DNA of 64,000 nucleotides from Chloroflexota bacterium (GTDB lineage: Bacteria; Chloroflexota; Anaerolineae; Aggregatilineales; Phototrophicaceae): contig JACAER010000014.1 of assembly GCA_013388745.1 (NCBI GenBank), forward strand, positions 44,024 to 108,023, given 5' to 3'. How positions within the stretch are numbered: the first letter of the stretch is position 1; every line of letters starts with the position of its first letter. Positions 8,323-17,120 of the stretch are shown here, in pieces. A program made the translations under genes and the position numbers. Under the pieces are notes generated by a model, which worked only from the letters and a program-made list of their open reading frames with translations, did not search any database and was not told where the DNA came from.

Positions 8323-10167
8323 ATGCGCAACTTGATCTATCTGGTGCTGCTCGTGCTGCTCGTTGCGGCGCCTGTGCTGGCGCAGAATGCTTGCCCGGCG
8401 CTGGTGCAGCAGGCCATTACCGCGCTCGAAGATAATTGTGAGGGGCAGGCGCGCAACAGCGCCTGTTATGGCTATTCGCGTGTCGCCGCCGAGTTCAGCG
8501 GCACGGTAGCCGCCGACTTTTTCACCCGCGTGGCCGATACCGCCGCGCTCACTACGCTGGAAACCATCCAGACTTTCCCCATGAACCTGGAAAACAGCGA
8601 ATGGGGGATCGCCACGCTCAGCGTGCAGGCCAATATCCCCAATACGCTGCCCGGTCAGGCCGTGACGTTTCTGCTGCTGGGCGATGCCCAGGTCGAAAAC
8701 AGTGTCGCGCCCGATGAAGCCTTCCAGCCTGTCGATCCTGTGGAGGTGACGGTGCGCAGCGCGGCCAATTTGCGCGCCGAGCCGCTGTTTGACGCGCTCA
8801 CGGTGGTTTCGGTAGAAGCCGGCACGCTGCTGCCCGCCGATGGCCGCAGCGCAGACGAAGACTGGCTGCGCGTGGTTTATCAGGAGCGTGTGCTGTGGGT
8901 CAGCGCCGATGCCGTGGACGGCCCGCAAGCCATGAGCGAACTGCCTGTGCTGACCGCCGACCAGCGCGCCTCTATGCAGGCTTTTTACTTCACAACCGGT
9001 GTCGGCGAGACACAATGCAATCAAGCCCCGTCGCTGGTGGCCGTCAACAGCCCGGAAAATCTGCGTGTCGGCCTTTCGGTCAACGGCGCAGACATCAGTC
9101 TTGGCTCGCTGATTACGCTGCAAAACACCGCCGCCGGCGGCGTGCTGACGGTGATCGAAGGCAGCGTAGAAACCGAAGATGGTCTGGTGATTCCGGCAGG
9201 ACAGGCGTCCGACCTGGAACTGGATGAGGATGGCACGATTAGCGAATGGGGCGAGCCGCGCCCGATCAACGAAGAAGAATTCGCCGCCGCGCAGACCGTG
9301 CAGCAGGCCATGTTCGCGCTTCAGCCCGATAGTGTCAGCGTGGATGATGGCCTGTGCGCGCCGGGCGAAACCACGACGCACACCGTCGTCAGCGGCGAAA
9401 ACCTGTTCCGCATCGCGCTGCGCTATAACAGCACAGTAGCCGACATCGCCGCCGCCAACAATTTGACCAATGTCAGCGTAATTTTTGTCGGGCAGGAACT
9501 CATCATCCCCTGTGGGACGTTAGGCGCAGGTGAAAGTCCGCTGGCGGGTGTGCCCCAGCCGCCCCCGCCGCGACCTGGCGTCACCGCCAGCCCTGCCGCC
9601 GCCGTGTGCGCCGGCCTGCGCCAGACCTCGCCGCTCGGCGGTTTCCCCAATGGCCCGACGCCCTTCTATTGGGATGGCGTGGCACAGGCGACCAGTTACA
9701 GCGTGCTGGTGTATGACGAAACCGGCGCGCTGGTCGCCACTTTCCCGACTCAGGGCGCAGAAACCAGCGTCGTCGGCGATATGTCGCCAGGCACGGTGGG
9801 GCGCGGCACGAACTTCTCGTGGGCGGTGCAGGCCTTCGTGAGCGGGGTGCCGCTGTGCGCCACGCCGCCGCTGACCATGCCGCGTGACGCCTTCCCGCAG
9901 CAGGTGACCGTCACCAGCCTGCCGCCTGTCAGCCTCTTTTTGACGTGTCCCGCCAGCCTGCTGGTTTCGGTCAACTGGGCCAATGTCACGCCGGGTTCGC
10001 TCATCTCGTGGTCAGTCAATCCCGGCGCGATCACTGGCTCGACGATATCGGCGGGCAGCAGCGGCAGCCAGGTTATCATTACCGGGTCATCGCTGACGAC
10101 CTACAGCGGCACGATGGGTTCGACCACGCCATCGGCGTCGTCGCCCGTGTTGGTGACATGTCCGTAG
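8323..10167 (+). CDS. Secreted SH3b-LysM protein
   Basis: A 614-residue exported protein. A signal peptide ends at VLAQ-NA. Residues about 140-195 resemble a bacterial SH3 domain (VRSAANLRAEPLFD ... WLRVVYQERVLWVSADAV). A central domain is unassigned. A LysM domain lies at about 353-396 (HTVVSGENLFRIALRYNSTV ... FVGQELIIP), which binds N-acetylglucosamine in peptidoglycan or chitin. After a Pro-rich linker the C-terminal 180 residues are Ser/Thr/Gly-rich, likely immunoglobulin-like. A strong GGAGGAGGT ribosome site lies 12 bases before the ATG, a slightly long spacing. Role inferred: cell-wall-bound protein. Confidence 0.85.
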   Translation: MRNLIYLVLLVLLVAAPVLAQNACPALVQQAITALEDNCEGQARNSACYGYSRVAAEFSGTVAADFFTRVADTAALTTLETIQTFPMNLENSEWGIATLSVQANIPNTLPGQAVTFLLLGDAQVENSVAPDEAFQPVDPVEVTVRSAANLRAEPLFDALTVVSVEAGTLLPADGRSADEDWLRVVYQERVLWVSADAVDGPQAMSELPVLTADQRASMQAFYFTTGVGETQCNQAPSLVAVNSPENLRVGLSVNGADISLGSLITLQNTAAGGVLTVIEGSVETEDGLVIPAGQASDLELDEDGTISEWGEPRPINEEEFAAAQTVQQAMFALQPDSVSVDDGLCAPGETTTHTVVSGENLFRIALRYNSTVADIAAANNLTNVSVIFVGQELIIPCGTLGAGESPLAGVPQPPPPRPGVTASPAAAVCAGLRQTSPLGGFPNGPTPFYWDGVAQATSYSVLVYDETGALVATFPTQGAETSVVGDMSPGTVGRGTNFSWAVQAFVSGVPLCATPPLTMPRDAFPQQVTVTSLPPVSLFLTCPASLLVSVNWANVTPGSLISWSVNPGAITGSTISAGSSGSQVIITGSSLTTYSGTMGSTTPSASSPVLVTCP

Positions 10168-10226
10168 GCTGGCTTTGAAGGGGCGTAGGGACACCGCGCC
10201 CTGCGGCACATCGCGATTGCGTGTAG

Positions 10227-10246
10227 GGGCGAGTCACGACTCGCCC
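10227..10246. repeat. Palindromic hairpin with GTAGGGGCG edge
   Basis: A 9-bp perfect stem (GGGCGAGTC / GACTCGCCC) with a 2-base loop, preceded by GTA-G. It lies between the convergent LysM protein and uracil-DNA glycosylase genes, where it may also terminate transcription. Its edge sequence matches that of the palindrome at 307-328. Confidence 0.55.
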
Positions 10247-10263
10247 TTATGCTATAGGGTCTT

Positions 10264-10917
10264 TTAGAACAGTTTCAATTGTTTGGGTGGCTCTTCGGGT
10301 GGTGGCGTGGGCGCCGGCGTTTCTGGCGCCGCGGTTTTGGCGGCGCGCTGCGCTTTGACCTGCGCCAGGATCTGCGGCACGCGGCGGAAATCGGCCTCCA
10401 ACTGGGGCAGCATGGTCTCATTGCGCAGCACGGCAGCCGGGTGAAAAATGGGCATATAGGCGCGGCGCTCGTCATATTTCGGCTGGCCGTGTATCTGCGT
10501 GATTTTGCCGTTGGGGAAATAGCGCGCCATGCTGAAGCGCCCCAGAGTCACGATCAGCAGCGGGTCGATGGCTTCGATCTGGCGGTCAAGATAACTTTTG
10601 CAGGCTAGCATCTCGTCGGGCAGCGGGTCACGGTTGTCTGGCGGACGGCACTTGACGACGTTGGCGATAAACACCTGCTCGCGCTTCAGCCCGATCAGCG
10701 CCAGCATTTTCACCAGCAGATCGCCGGAACGCCCGACAAAGGGCAGGCCCTGCTTGTCTTCGTAGAAACCCGGCCCCTCGCCGATAAACATGATTTCGGC
10801 GTTGGCGTCGCCCGCGCCTGGCACGGTGTTTGTCCGCCCCTGATGCAGGCGGCAGGCGGTGCAGGCGCGTACCTCGCTGGCGATTTGCGCCAAAGCCGCC
10901 GCGCGATCGTGTGTCAT
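10264..10917 (-). CDS. Family-4 uracil-DNA glycosylase (4Fe-4S)
   Basis: A 217-residue type-4 uracil-DNA glycosylase, which removes uracil from DNA. The four cluster cysteines are present: the CTAC pair near the N terminus, one in VVKCRPP and one in MLACKSYL. The catalytic/water-binding motif GEGPGFYEDKQGLPFVGRSG and the C-terminal motif HPAAVLR are intact. The frame is open upstream, but ATG 10917 starts at the family's usual N terminus. A Pro/Ala/Glu-rich linker leads to a C-terminal KQLKLF, which fits the QLxLF pattern of beta-sliding-clamp binding peptides. Confidence 0.93.
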   Translation of the reverse strand: MTHDRAAALAQIASEVRACTACRLHQGRTNTVPGAGDANAEIMFIGEGPGFYEDKQGLPFVGRSGDLLVKMLALIGLKREQVFIANVVKCRPPDNRDPLPDEMLACKSYLDRQIEAIDPLLIVTLGRFSMARYFPNGKITQIHGQPKYDERRAYMPIFHPAAVLRNETMLPQLEADFRRVPQILAQVKAQRAAKTAAPETPAPTPPPEEPPKQLKLF

Positions 10918-11031
10918 GGCTCGTCCCTCAGAACAAAATATCCACGCGCTTAATCTTAACCCCGCGCGCCGCGTTTGGCAATTTGGGCGAATCGGTAGAC
11001 AATGAAAGCAGCAGGAAAGTGGAGGACAACA

Positions 11032-11346
11032 ATGGTCGATAAACGCCGCGATAGTATCAACGAAAAGAAAATCATGGCGCAGCACCCCGATCCGAAGAAG
11101 AAAGGGGTACGTATCAGCCAGGAAAAGTACGACATCATGCGCGCCGCGATTCTCGAAGCGCTGCATGAACACCCGCAGCTTAAATTCCAGGAACTTGCCA
11201 AAATTGTGGAAGAAAAGCTGAGCGGCAGGTTTGACGGCTCGATTCTGTGGTACATGACGGCGGTCAAGCTGGATATGGAAGTCAAAAAAGAGATCGAGCG
11301 CGTGCCCGGCACCCGCCCGCATCTGCTGCGGCTGGTGAAATCATAA
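11032..11346 (+). CDS. Small conserved protein, DUF6958-like
   Basis: A 104-residue protein with a central helical segment (ISQEKYDIMRAAILEALHEH, then FQELAKIVEEKL) and a C-terminal VPGTRPHLLRL. The pattern, resembling a compact winged-helix fold, is familiar from small proteins named DUF6958; this assignment is from memory and moderate. ATG 11032 is chosen because GTGGAGGA precedes it; an in-frame ATG at 11002 lacks a good ribosome site. It stands alone, convergent with the pyrophosphatase gene. Function unknown. Confidence 0.65.
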   Translation: MVDKRRDSINEKKIMAQHPDPKKKGVRISQEKYDIMRAAILEALHEHPQLKFQELAKIVEEKLSGRFDGSILWYMTAVKLDMEVKKEIERVPGTRPHLLRLVKS

Positions 11347-11382
11347 AAATCGGGGGCGCGCCCGCTTGGACTGGCCCCCGAT
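11345..11382 (-). terminator. Terminator of the H+-pyrophosphatase gene
   Basis: On the minus strand an 8-bp perfect stem (ATCGGGGG / CCCCCGAT) is followed by TTTTTATGA, a good intrinsic terminator. It overlaps the end of the convergent small gene and may work for both directions, though the T run favours the minus strand. Confidence 0.75.
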
Positions 11383-11418
11383 AGTGTCTGTACTCGCGTG
11401 TGTCCTGCCGCTTGGGCG

Positions 11419-14049
11419 CTAGTCGCCCGCGCTCTTGGCCACGGCCTCGACCACTTTACCCGCTTCGGGGTCTTCGCGGCGGCTGCGCAGAATCGCCCAG
11501 ACGATGATGGCCAGCACTAGCGCCATCGTCACCAGGACAATGGGCAGCAGGTTCGGATTGCTTTCGCGCGTGGCCTCGAACGTGACCACAACAGGCGCAG
11601 CCAGCAGCGCAACCAGATTCACGACCTTAATCATCGGGTTCAACGCCGGGCCTGCCGTATCCTTGAACGGATCGCCGACTGTATCGCCGACGACGGCAGC
11701 CTTATGCGCTTCCGAGCGCTTGCCGCCGTAATGCCCGTCTTCGATATATTTCTTGGCATTGTCCCATGCGCCGCCGGCGTTGGACATAAACACCGCCATC
11801 AACTGCCCGGCGAGAATAATACCCGCCAGGAAGCCGCCCAGCGCTGCCGCCCCCAACAGGAAGCCGACCACAATCGGCGTCAACACCGCCACCACGCCCA
11901 ACGGCAGCAGTTCGCGCTGCGCCGCCCGTGTCGAAACATCCACGCATTCGGCGTAATCCGGCGTCTTCGTGCCTTCCATGATGCCAGGGATGCGAAGCTG
12001 CTTGCGCACGATGTTAATCATCTCGAAGGCCGCGCGGTTCACCGAGCGAATCAAGAGCGACGAGAACAGGAAGATCAGGCCGCCGCCGATCAAAAAGCCG
12101 ATGAACACCAGCGGTTCGGCGATGTTGATGCCCGTACCGTACAGCGTGTCTTCCAGCGGCACGCCCAGCCCCAACTGAATCACGCGCGTGTCGGTCAGGA
12201 ACGCGCCGAACAACGAGACCGCCGCAATCACCGCTGAGCCAATGGCGACCCCTTTGGTAATGGCTTTGGTCGTGTTGCCGACCGCATCCAGCGAGTTGAG
12301 CGTTTCGGCGGCCTGCCCCTTGGCCTCGCCCGCCAGTTCCGCGATCCCCTGCGCGTTATCGCTGATCGGGCCGAAAGCGTCCATCGAGACGTTGTTGCCG
12401 GTCAGTGTCAGCATCCCGATACCGGTCATGGCGACACCATATAGCACCGCCGTGAAAGTATCGACAATCGGCGTTACGCCGTCGGCGCCGGTAATCGGGA
12501 ACAGCGCGAACAGCAGCACGCTCGTCAAAATCGTCGCCGCGATCACGAAAATCGCCCACACGCTCGATTCCATGCCCGAAGAAAGCCCGCTCAGGATCGT
12601 CGTGGCGGGGCCGGTTTGCGTGTTGCGCGCGATCTCTTTGACAGGCGGGTGTTCGGTGTCGGTGAAGTAAGCCGTCAACTTGTCGATGACAATCGCCAGC
12701 AGCACCCCGGCCACCACCGCCGCCAGCGGCTGCCAGATGATGCCGCCGCCCATGATGTTCGGCTCGCGCATGTAAATCACGGTAAAGATCGCGAACATCA
12801 CCGCGCTGATGAGCGCCGCGCTGTAGAACCCGCGCGTGATGGCGCTCAAGGCGTCCTTGCCGCCCGACGAACGCACCAGATAGGTGCTGATAATCGACGA
12901 CAGCACGCCGATACCGCGCACCACCAGCGGGAAGACGATCCACACCGGGCTGCCGGTCACCGTCGCCAGCGCCAGGCCAAGAATCAGGCCGGAGACAATC
13001 GTCACTTCGTAGCTTTCGAAGATGTCCGCCGCCATACCAGCGCAGTCGCCCACGTTATCGCCCACCAGGTCGGCGATCACCGCCGCGTTGCGCGGGTCGT
13101 CTTCTGGCAGACCCGCTTCGACCTTACCTACCAGGTCAGCGCCCACATCCGCCGCTTTGGTGTAAATGCCGCCGCCCACACGCATAAACAGCGCCAGCAG
13201 CGTGCCACCAAAACCGAAGCCCAACAGCGCGTCCGGCGAAGCAATGCCGAACAGGATGAAAATGATCGTGCCCCCGAACAGCCCCAGCCCGTCGGTCAAC
13301 ATGCCGGTGATCGTGCCAGAACGATAAGCGATACGCAGCGCATCAGCGTAACCGCGTTTGGGATCTACCGCCGCCGCCGCCACGCGCACATTGCCCTGCA
13401 CAGCCATATTCATGCCGACAAAGCCGACAGTCGCCGAGAAGACCGCCCCCATCAGGAACGCGCCCGCGCGCCCGAAAGCGGTGGTCGTGCGCGCCGTGTC
13501 ACAGGCCGCGTAACCTTCCAGTTGGCCGATGCCCGCCCGCACGATCAAGCCTTCTTCAGCGAACACCACCGCGTTATTCCGCAGCAGTTCGAGTTCTGCC
13601 TGCGCCGCCGTCTGCTGTGCCGCCGTGATGCCGTCGCCGCCTGCTGCCCGCGCTATCAGCGCGCTGTTCTGCTGGTCAATCTGTTGAATAGTGCGGTCTT
13701 TGCTGGTCAGGCCGTCCTCGCCCACCACGGTTTCAAAGTCCGTCACCACTTGACGCGCCAGCTCCGGGCAGAAGCGCTCGATGGCATAAGGCGTCGGGTT
13801 GACGATATAAACGCTGAAGAACAGCGCCACGCCCAGCACGATAATCAGGACGGAAATGATGCGGAACTGCGAACGCAGATAGGCGTTGGCGCCCGTGCGG
13901 ATAAAGCCCCACACTTCCTGCATCTTGGCCGAGCCTTTGCTTTCGCCCAGAATCTGCCGCGCCAAAAAGCCGGCGTACAGAATACCGGCGACAGCAATGC
14001 CCAGTACGATGTAGATATAGTTTAGCTCTGAAAAGGTTAACTCTCGCAT
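11419..14049 (-). CDS. hppA: Membrane-bound H+-translocating pyrophosphatase
   Basis: An 876-residue integral membrane pyrophosphatase that couples pyrophosphate hydrolysis to proton export. The pyrophosphate-binding segment DVGADLVGKVEAGLPEDDPRN, the DNVGDCAGMAADIFESYE segment and the C-terminal GDTVGDPFKDTAGPALN are intact. The motif GNTTKA has Lys595 at the position that is Ala in K+-dependent enzymes, so the K+-independent class is indicated. The protein is longer than usual: an insert of about 110 residues (roughly 70-185), rich in Gln and Ala and with two cysteines, separates the first membrane helices. Single gene with its own terminator. Confidence 0.95.
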   Translation of the reverse strand: MRELTFSELNYIYIVLGIAVAGILYAGFLARQILGESKGSAKMQEVWGFIRTGANAYLRSQFRIISVLIIVLGVALFFSVYIVNPTPYAIERFCPELARQVVTDFETVVGEDGLTSKDRTIQQIDQQNSALIARAAGGDGITAAQQTAAQAELELLRNNAVVFAEEGLIVRAGIGQLEGYAACDTARTTTAFGRAGAFLMGAVFSATVGFVGMNMAVQGNVRVAAAAVDPKRGYADALRIAYRSGTITGMLTDGLGLFGGTIIFILFGIASPDALLGFGFGGTLLALFMRVGGGIYTKAADVGADLVGKVEAGLPEDDPRNAAVIADLVGDNVGDCAGMAADIFESYEVTIVSGLILGLALATVTGSPVWIVFPLVVRGIGVLSSIISTYLVRSSGGKDALSAITRGFYSAALISAVMFAIFTVIYMREPNIMGGGIIWQPLAAVVAGVLLAIVIDKLTAYFTDTEHPPVKEIARNTQTGPATTILSGLSSGMESSVWAIFVIAATILTSVLLFALFPITGADGVTPIVDTFTAVLYGVAMTGIGMLTLTGNNVSMDAFGPISDNAQGIAELAGEAKGQAAETLNSLDAVGNTTKAITKGVAIGSAVIAAVSLFGAFLTDTRVIQLGLGVPLEDTLYGTGINIAEPLVFIGFLIGGGLIFLFSSLLIRSVNRAAFEMINIVRKQLRIPGIMEGTKTPDYAECVDVSTRAAQRELLPLGVVAVLTPIVVGFLLGAAALGGFLAGIILAGQLMAVFMSNAGGAWDNAKKYIEDGHYGGKRSEAHKAAVVGDTVGDPFKDTAGPALNPMIKVVNLVALLAAPVVVTFEATRESNPNLLPIVLVTMALVLAIIVWAILRSRREDPEAGKVVEAVAKSAGD

Positions 14050-14288
14050 CTAAAGCAATCTCCATTTATTCATAAGCAGGACAGCGCATCACACACTGCC
14101 CTGTGAGCTAGTGAGTCGGGCGCAGAGTTTAGCGCAAAATGCCTGTAAGCTGTAGTGGCAAGTGTCGATTTTTACCGAAAACTGATGCTATTCTGCGCTT
14201 TTTTCCCGCCGCGCGCATGGCATACTTGCCTGCCCCACAGGATCATCAGGTGTTTGTTTTCGCGCGCGCTGCGTTCTGCGCCCAAGTT

Positions 14289-15476
14289 TCAGCGTGCCTG
14301 GTGCCCGAACTGCTTCACCACCTGCCGCGCGATCACCATGCGATGCACTTCCGACGCGCCGTCATAAATGCGGAAGGCGCGCGCCGCCGCGTACCATTGG
14401 CTGAGCGGCAGATCGCGCGAGACGCCCAGCCCGCCGCAAATCTGGATAGCGCGGTCAATGACTTTGTTGACGGCTTCGGCCACGAACACCTTGCACATCG
14501 ACGATTCCTGCCGTGCCTGTTCGCCCTTGCTCAACAGCCAGGCGCAGTGCTGCACCAGCAGCCGTCCCGCGTGCAGTTCGGTGGCCGAATCCGCCAGCAT
14601 CCACTGTACCGCCTCCTGCTCGGCCAGCGTTTTGCCGAAGGCCTGGCGGCGGGTGGCGTAATCGGTGGCGATCTCCAGCGCGCGCTGGGCGATGCCTGTC
14701 CAGCGCATACAATGTGTCAGCCGCGCCGGCCCCAAGCGCGCCTGCGTCAGCGCGAAGCCGTCGCCCTCTTTGCCGAGAATCGCGCTGTCTGGCAGGCGCA
14801 GATCACGATAGTGAATTTCGCTGTGACCGCCGAAATCGTGTGTCATCAGCGGCACATCGCGCACAATATCGATGCCCGGCGCATCGGCGGGCGCGAGGAA
14901 CAGCGTTGAGCCTTTGTGAGCAGGCACAGCGGGGTTCGTGCGCGCCATGATAATCAGGAACGAGGCCACCTCGCCGTTCGAAGTCCACCACTTATGGCCG
15001 TTAATCACCCACTCGTCGCCGTCACGCGCGGCGCTGGTTTGCAGCATCGTCGGGTCGCTGCCGGCGCCAGGCGGCGGTTCGGTCATCGAAAAGCCGGAGA
15101 AAATCTCGCCAGCCACCAGCGGTTTCAGGTAGCGTTCCTGCTGTGCTTCGTTGGCGAACATATGCAGCAGATGCATATTGCCTTCGTCGGGCGCGGCGCA
15201 GTGCAGCGCCAGCGGCCCCAACAAGCTGCGTCCGGCGGCTTCCAGCACGGGCGGCCATTCTTCCAGCGTCAGCCCCAGCCCGCCGAGACTGGTCGGCATG
15301 GTCGGCGCCCACAGGCCGGCGGCGCGCGCTTTTTGCCGCAGCGCTTGCAGCATTTCCTGCGTGAGTTCGTCCGCCGCCAGCGCCGCTTTTTCCACAGGCA
15401 GCACTTCTGTATCCACGAACTGGCGCACGCGGCGCGCGATGTCTAAAACGTGCGGAGCATAAGAAAAATCCATCAT
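14289..15476 (-). CDS. Acyl-CoA dehydrogenase (ACAD10/11-like)
   Basis: A 395-residue flavin acyl-CoA dehydrogenase. The family signatures are visible: FSMTEPPPGAGSDPTMLQTSA, WWTSNGE for flavin contact, and YDGASEVHRMVIAR near the C terminus, whose Glu is the expected catalytic base. The start is ATG 15476 (or 15473), where homology begins. It is divergent from a phosphotransferase gene starting at 15598, only about 120 bases away. That pairing recalls ACAD10/11 and the levulinate genes LvaA/LvaC, in which a kinase phosphorylates 4-hydroxyacyl-CoA and the dehydrogenase-like partner removes phosphate. Substrate here is inferred, not shown. Confidence 0.9.
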   Translation of the reverse strand: MMDFSYAPHVLDIARRVRQFVDTEVLPVEKAALAADELTQEMLQALRQKARAAGLWAPTMPTSLGGLGLTLEEWPPVLEAAGRSLLGPLALHCAAPDEGNMHLLHMFANEAQQERYLKPLVAGEIFSGFSMTEPPPGAGSDPTMLQTSAARDGDEWVINGHKWWTSNGEVASFLIIMARTNPAVPAHKGSTLFLAPADAPGIDIVRDVPLMTHDFGGHSEIHYRDLRLPDSAILGKEGDGFALTQARLGPARLTHCMRWTGIAQRALEIATDYATRRQAFGKTLAEQEAVQWMLADSATELHAGRLLVQHCAWLLSKGEQARQESSMCKVFVAEAVNKVIDRAIQICGGLGVSRDLPLSQWYAAARAFRIYDGASEVHRMVIARQVVKQFGHQAR

Positions 15477-15597
15477 GTTTGCCCTCAAAAAACGTCTTTG
15501 GGCTGAGTATAGCCCGCCGCTCCCCGTGTGCAAACAGTCCACTGCGGTTAAAATTAGCGACATTATCCGTATCTGTAGTCCAAGAACAGCGCCTATG

Positions 15598-16620
15598 ATG
15601 TCCGATGTCGTGAACACCTTAAAAAGCCGGCTGAGCGCATATCTTACGCAGAGCGGCGGCCTGCCCGTGACGATTGAACAGGCACAGCCGATCGCCGGCG
15701 GCGCCTCGCGCGATACCTGGCTGCTGGAGGCCACGCTGGGGGGCGAAAAACAACGCTGGGTGCTGCGGCGCGATCTGCCGAGCGTGATGATCGAACATGC
15801 GCTGACGCGCGAACAGGAATATACGCTGATCAAAGCGGCCTATGAACACGGGGTGCGCGCGCCGCGCCCGCGTTTCCTGTGCAGTGACCCGGCGGTGCTG
15901 GGGCAGCCGTTTTTTATCATGGATTTTGTCGAAGGCGTGAGCATTGGCCGCAAGGTGATCCAGTCGCCGGAATTGGCCGGGGCGCGCGCCGCCCTGCCGG
16001 AACAGATGGCGGCGCAGTTGGCGCGCATCCACGCGATCGACCCCGACGCCAATGGGTTGGGCTTTTTGCCACGCCCGCGCGCCGGTTTCGACCCGGCGCA
16101 GGAGGCACTGGCACAGGCGCGCGCCATGCTCGATATGCTCGACGCGCATAACCCGGCCTTCGAGTTCGGGCTGCGCTGGTGCGAACAGCACGCGCCGGCG
16201 GCGGCGCGCGTGACATTGGCGCACGGCGATTTCCGCATCGGCAATCTGCTGGTCGCTGCGCAGGGCTTGGCGGCGGTGATCGACTGGGAATTCGGGCATA
16301 TCGGCGACCCGCTGGAAGAACTCGGCTACCCGTGTATGCGTGATTGGCGCTTCGGCAACGGACATCTGCACTTCGCCGGGTTGTGCGAACGCGAGCGCTT
16401 TTTGCGGGCCTATGAGGCCGAAAGCGGCGTGCAGGTGGAACGCGCGGCGGTCGATTGGTGGGAGATCATGGGCAATTTGCGCTGGGGGGCGACCTGCCTG
16501 GCGCAGGCCAACCGCCACCTTTCCGGCAAAGATGTCAGCGTAGAATACGCGAGTCTGGGGCGGCGCGCCGCAGAGATGCAGCTAGAGATGCTGCGGCTGA
16601 TTCAGGCGCGCGGTCTTTGA
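15598..16620 (+). CDS. APH-family phosphotransferase (ACAD10/11 N-domain-like)
   Basis: A 340-residue aminoglycoside-phosphotransferase-fold kinase. The catalytic loop HGDFRIGNLLV and the metal-binding IDWEFGHIGDPLEELGY are intact; the N-lobe begins with IAGGASRDTWLLEA. Tandem ATGs at 15595 and 15598 are both possible starts. Proteins of this group in acyl-CoA contexts phosphorylate hydroxyacyl-CoA rather than antibiotics; the divergent acyl-CoA dehydrogenase next door supports that reading. An antibiotic-resistance role is unlikely. Confidence 0.85.
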   Translation: MSDVVNTLKSRLSAYLTQSGGLPVTIEQAQPIAGGASRDTWLLEATLGGEKQRWVLRRDLPSVMIEHALTREQEYTLIKAAYEHGVRAPRPRFLCSDPAVLGQPFFIMDFVEGVSIGRKVIQSPELAGARAALPEQMAAQLARIHAIDPDANGLGFLPRPRAGFDPAQEALAQARAMLDMLDAHNPAFEFGLRWCEQHAPAAARVTLAHGDFRIGNLLVAAQGLAAVIDWEFGHIGDPLEELGYPCMRDWRFGNGHLHFAGLCERERFLRAYEAESGVQVERAAVDWWEIMGNLRWGATCLAQANRHLSGKDVSVEYASLGRRAAEMQLEMLRLIQARGL

Positions 16621-16650
16621 TCGGACAGGCAGCGTGCTGGCCGTCGGGCA

Positions 16651-16977
16651 CTATTCGCTGAACACTACGCGGATACCGCGCACGATGACCGGCTTTTGCG
16701 CTTTGAAAATGCGCACCACGCGCTTATTAGGCAGTTTGGCCTGGCTGCGGAAAATGAGTTTAGAGAAATATTCGTGCAGGTCGTCGAGTGTCGTGTGCAG
16801 GGTAACGGTGTAGCGCATGTCGGTTTTGTCGTTCGTCTTGTCGGCCTGCCAGAAAACCACCACCGGGGATTGCAGCAGCGCTGCCAGATCAGGGCGTCCG
16901 GGATAAGTTTCGGTGCCCCATGTGCGCTCGTGTTCCTGCACATAATCCATGAATTGCGGGCGATTAGTTCCGCTCAT
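16651..16977 (-). CDS. Hypothetical protein, 108 aa
   Basis: An unrecognised small soluble protein, convergent with the phosphotransferase. It is basic toward the C terminus (LPNKRVVRIFKAQKPVIVRG) and has a mixed alpha/beta look. Codon use resembles neighbouring genes and no overlapping frame is better, so it is probably real. No family is assigned. Confidence 0.55.
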   Translation of the reverse strand: MSGTNRPQFMDYVQEHERTWGTETYPGRPDLAALLQSPVVVFWQADKTNDKTDMRYTVTLHTTLDDLHEYFSKLIFRSQAKLPNKRVVRIFKAQKPVIVRGIRVVFSE

Positions 16978-17120
16978 CTAGTGATCCTGAATCTGGCTAA
17001 CCAGGTTAGTGTGGAGCAGCGTTATACGCGCGCATTGTAGCCAATTGTGCCAGCCCTCACAAGAGGGCCGCGGTTGGTGCTACAATGGCCGCAGCTTTGC
17101 TAAATATGCGGGAAATCACG

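Noticed and set aside
7132..9381. Very long minus-strand frame of 749 codons opposite the surface and LysM genes
   Set aside because: It spans two real genes on the other strand and its Arg/His/Gly/Ala-rich translation has no domain.
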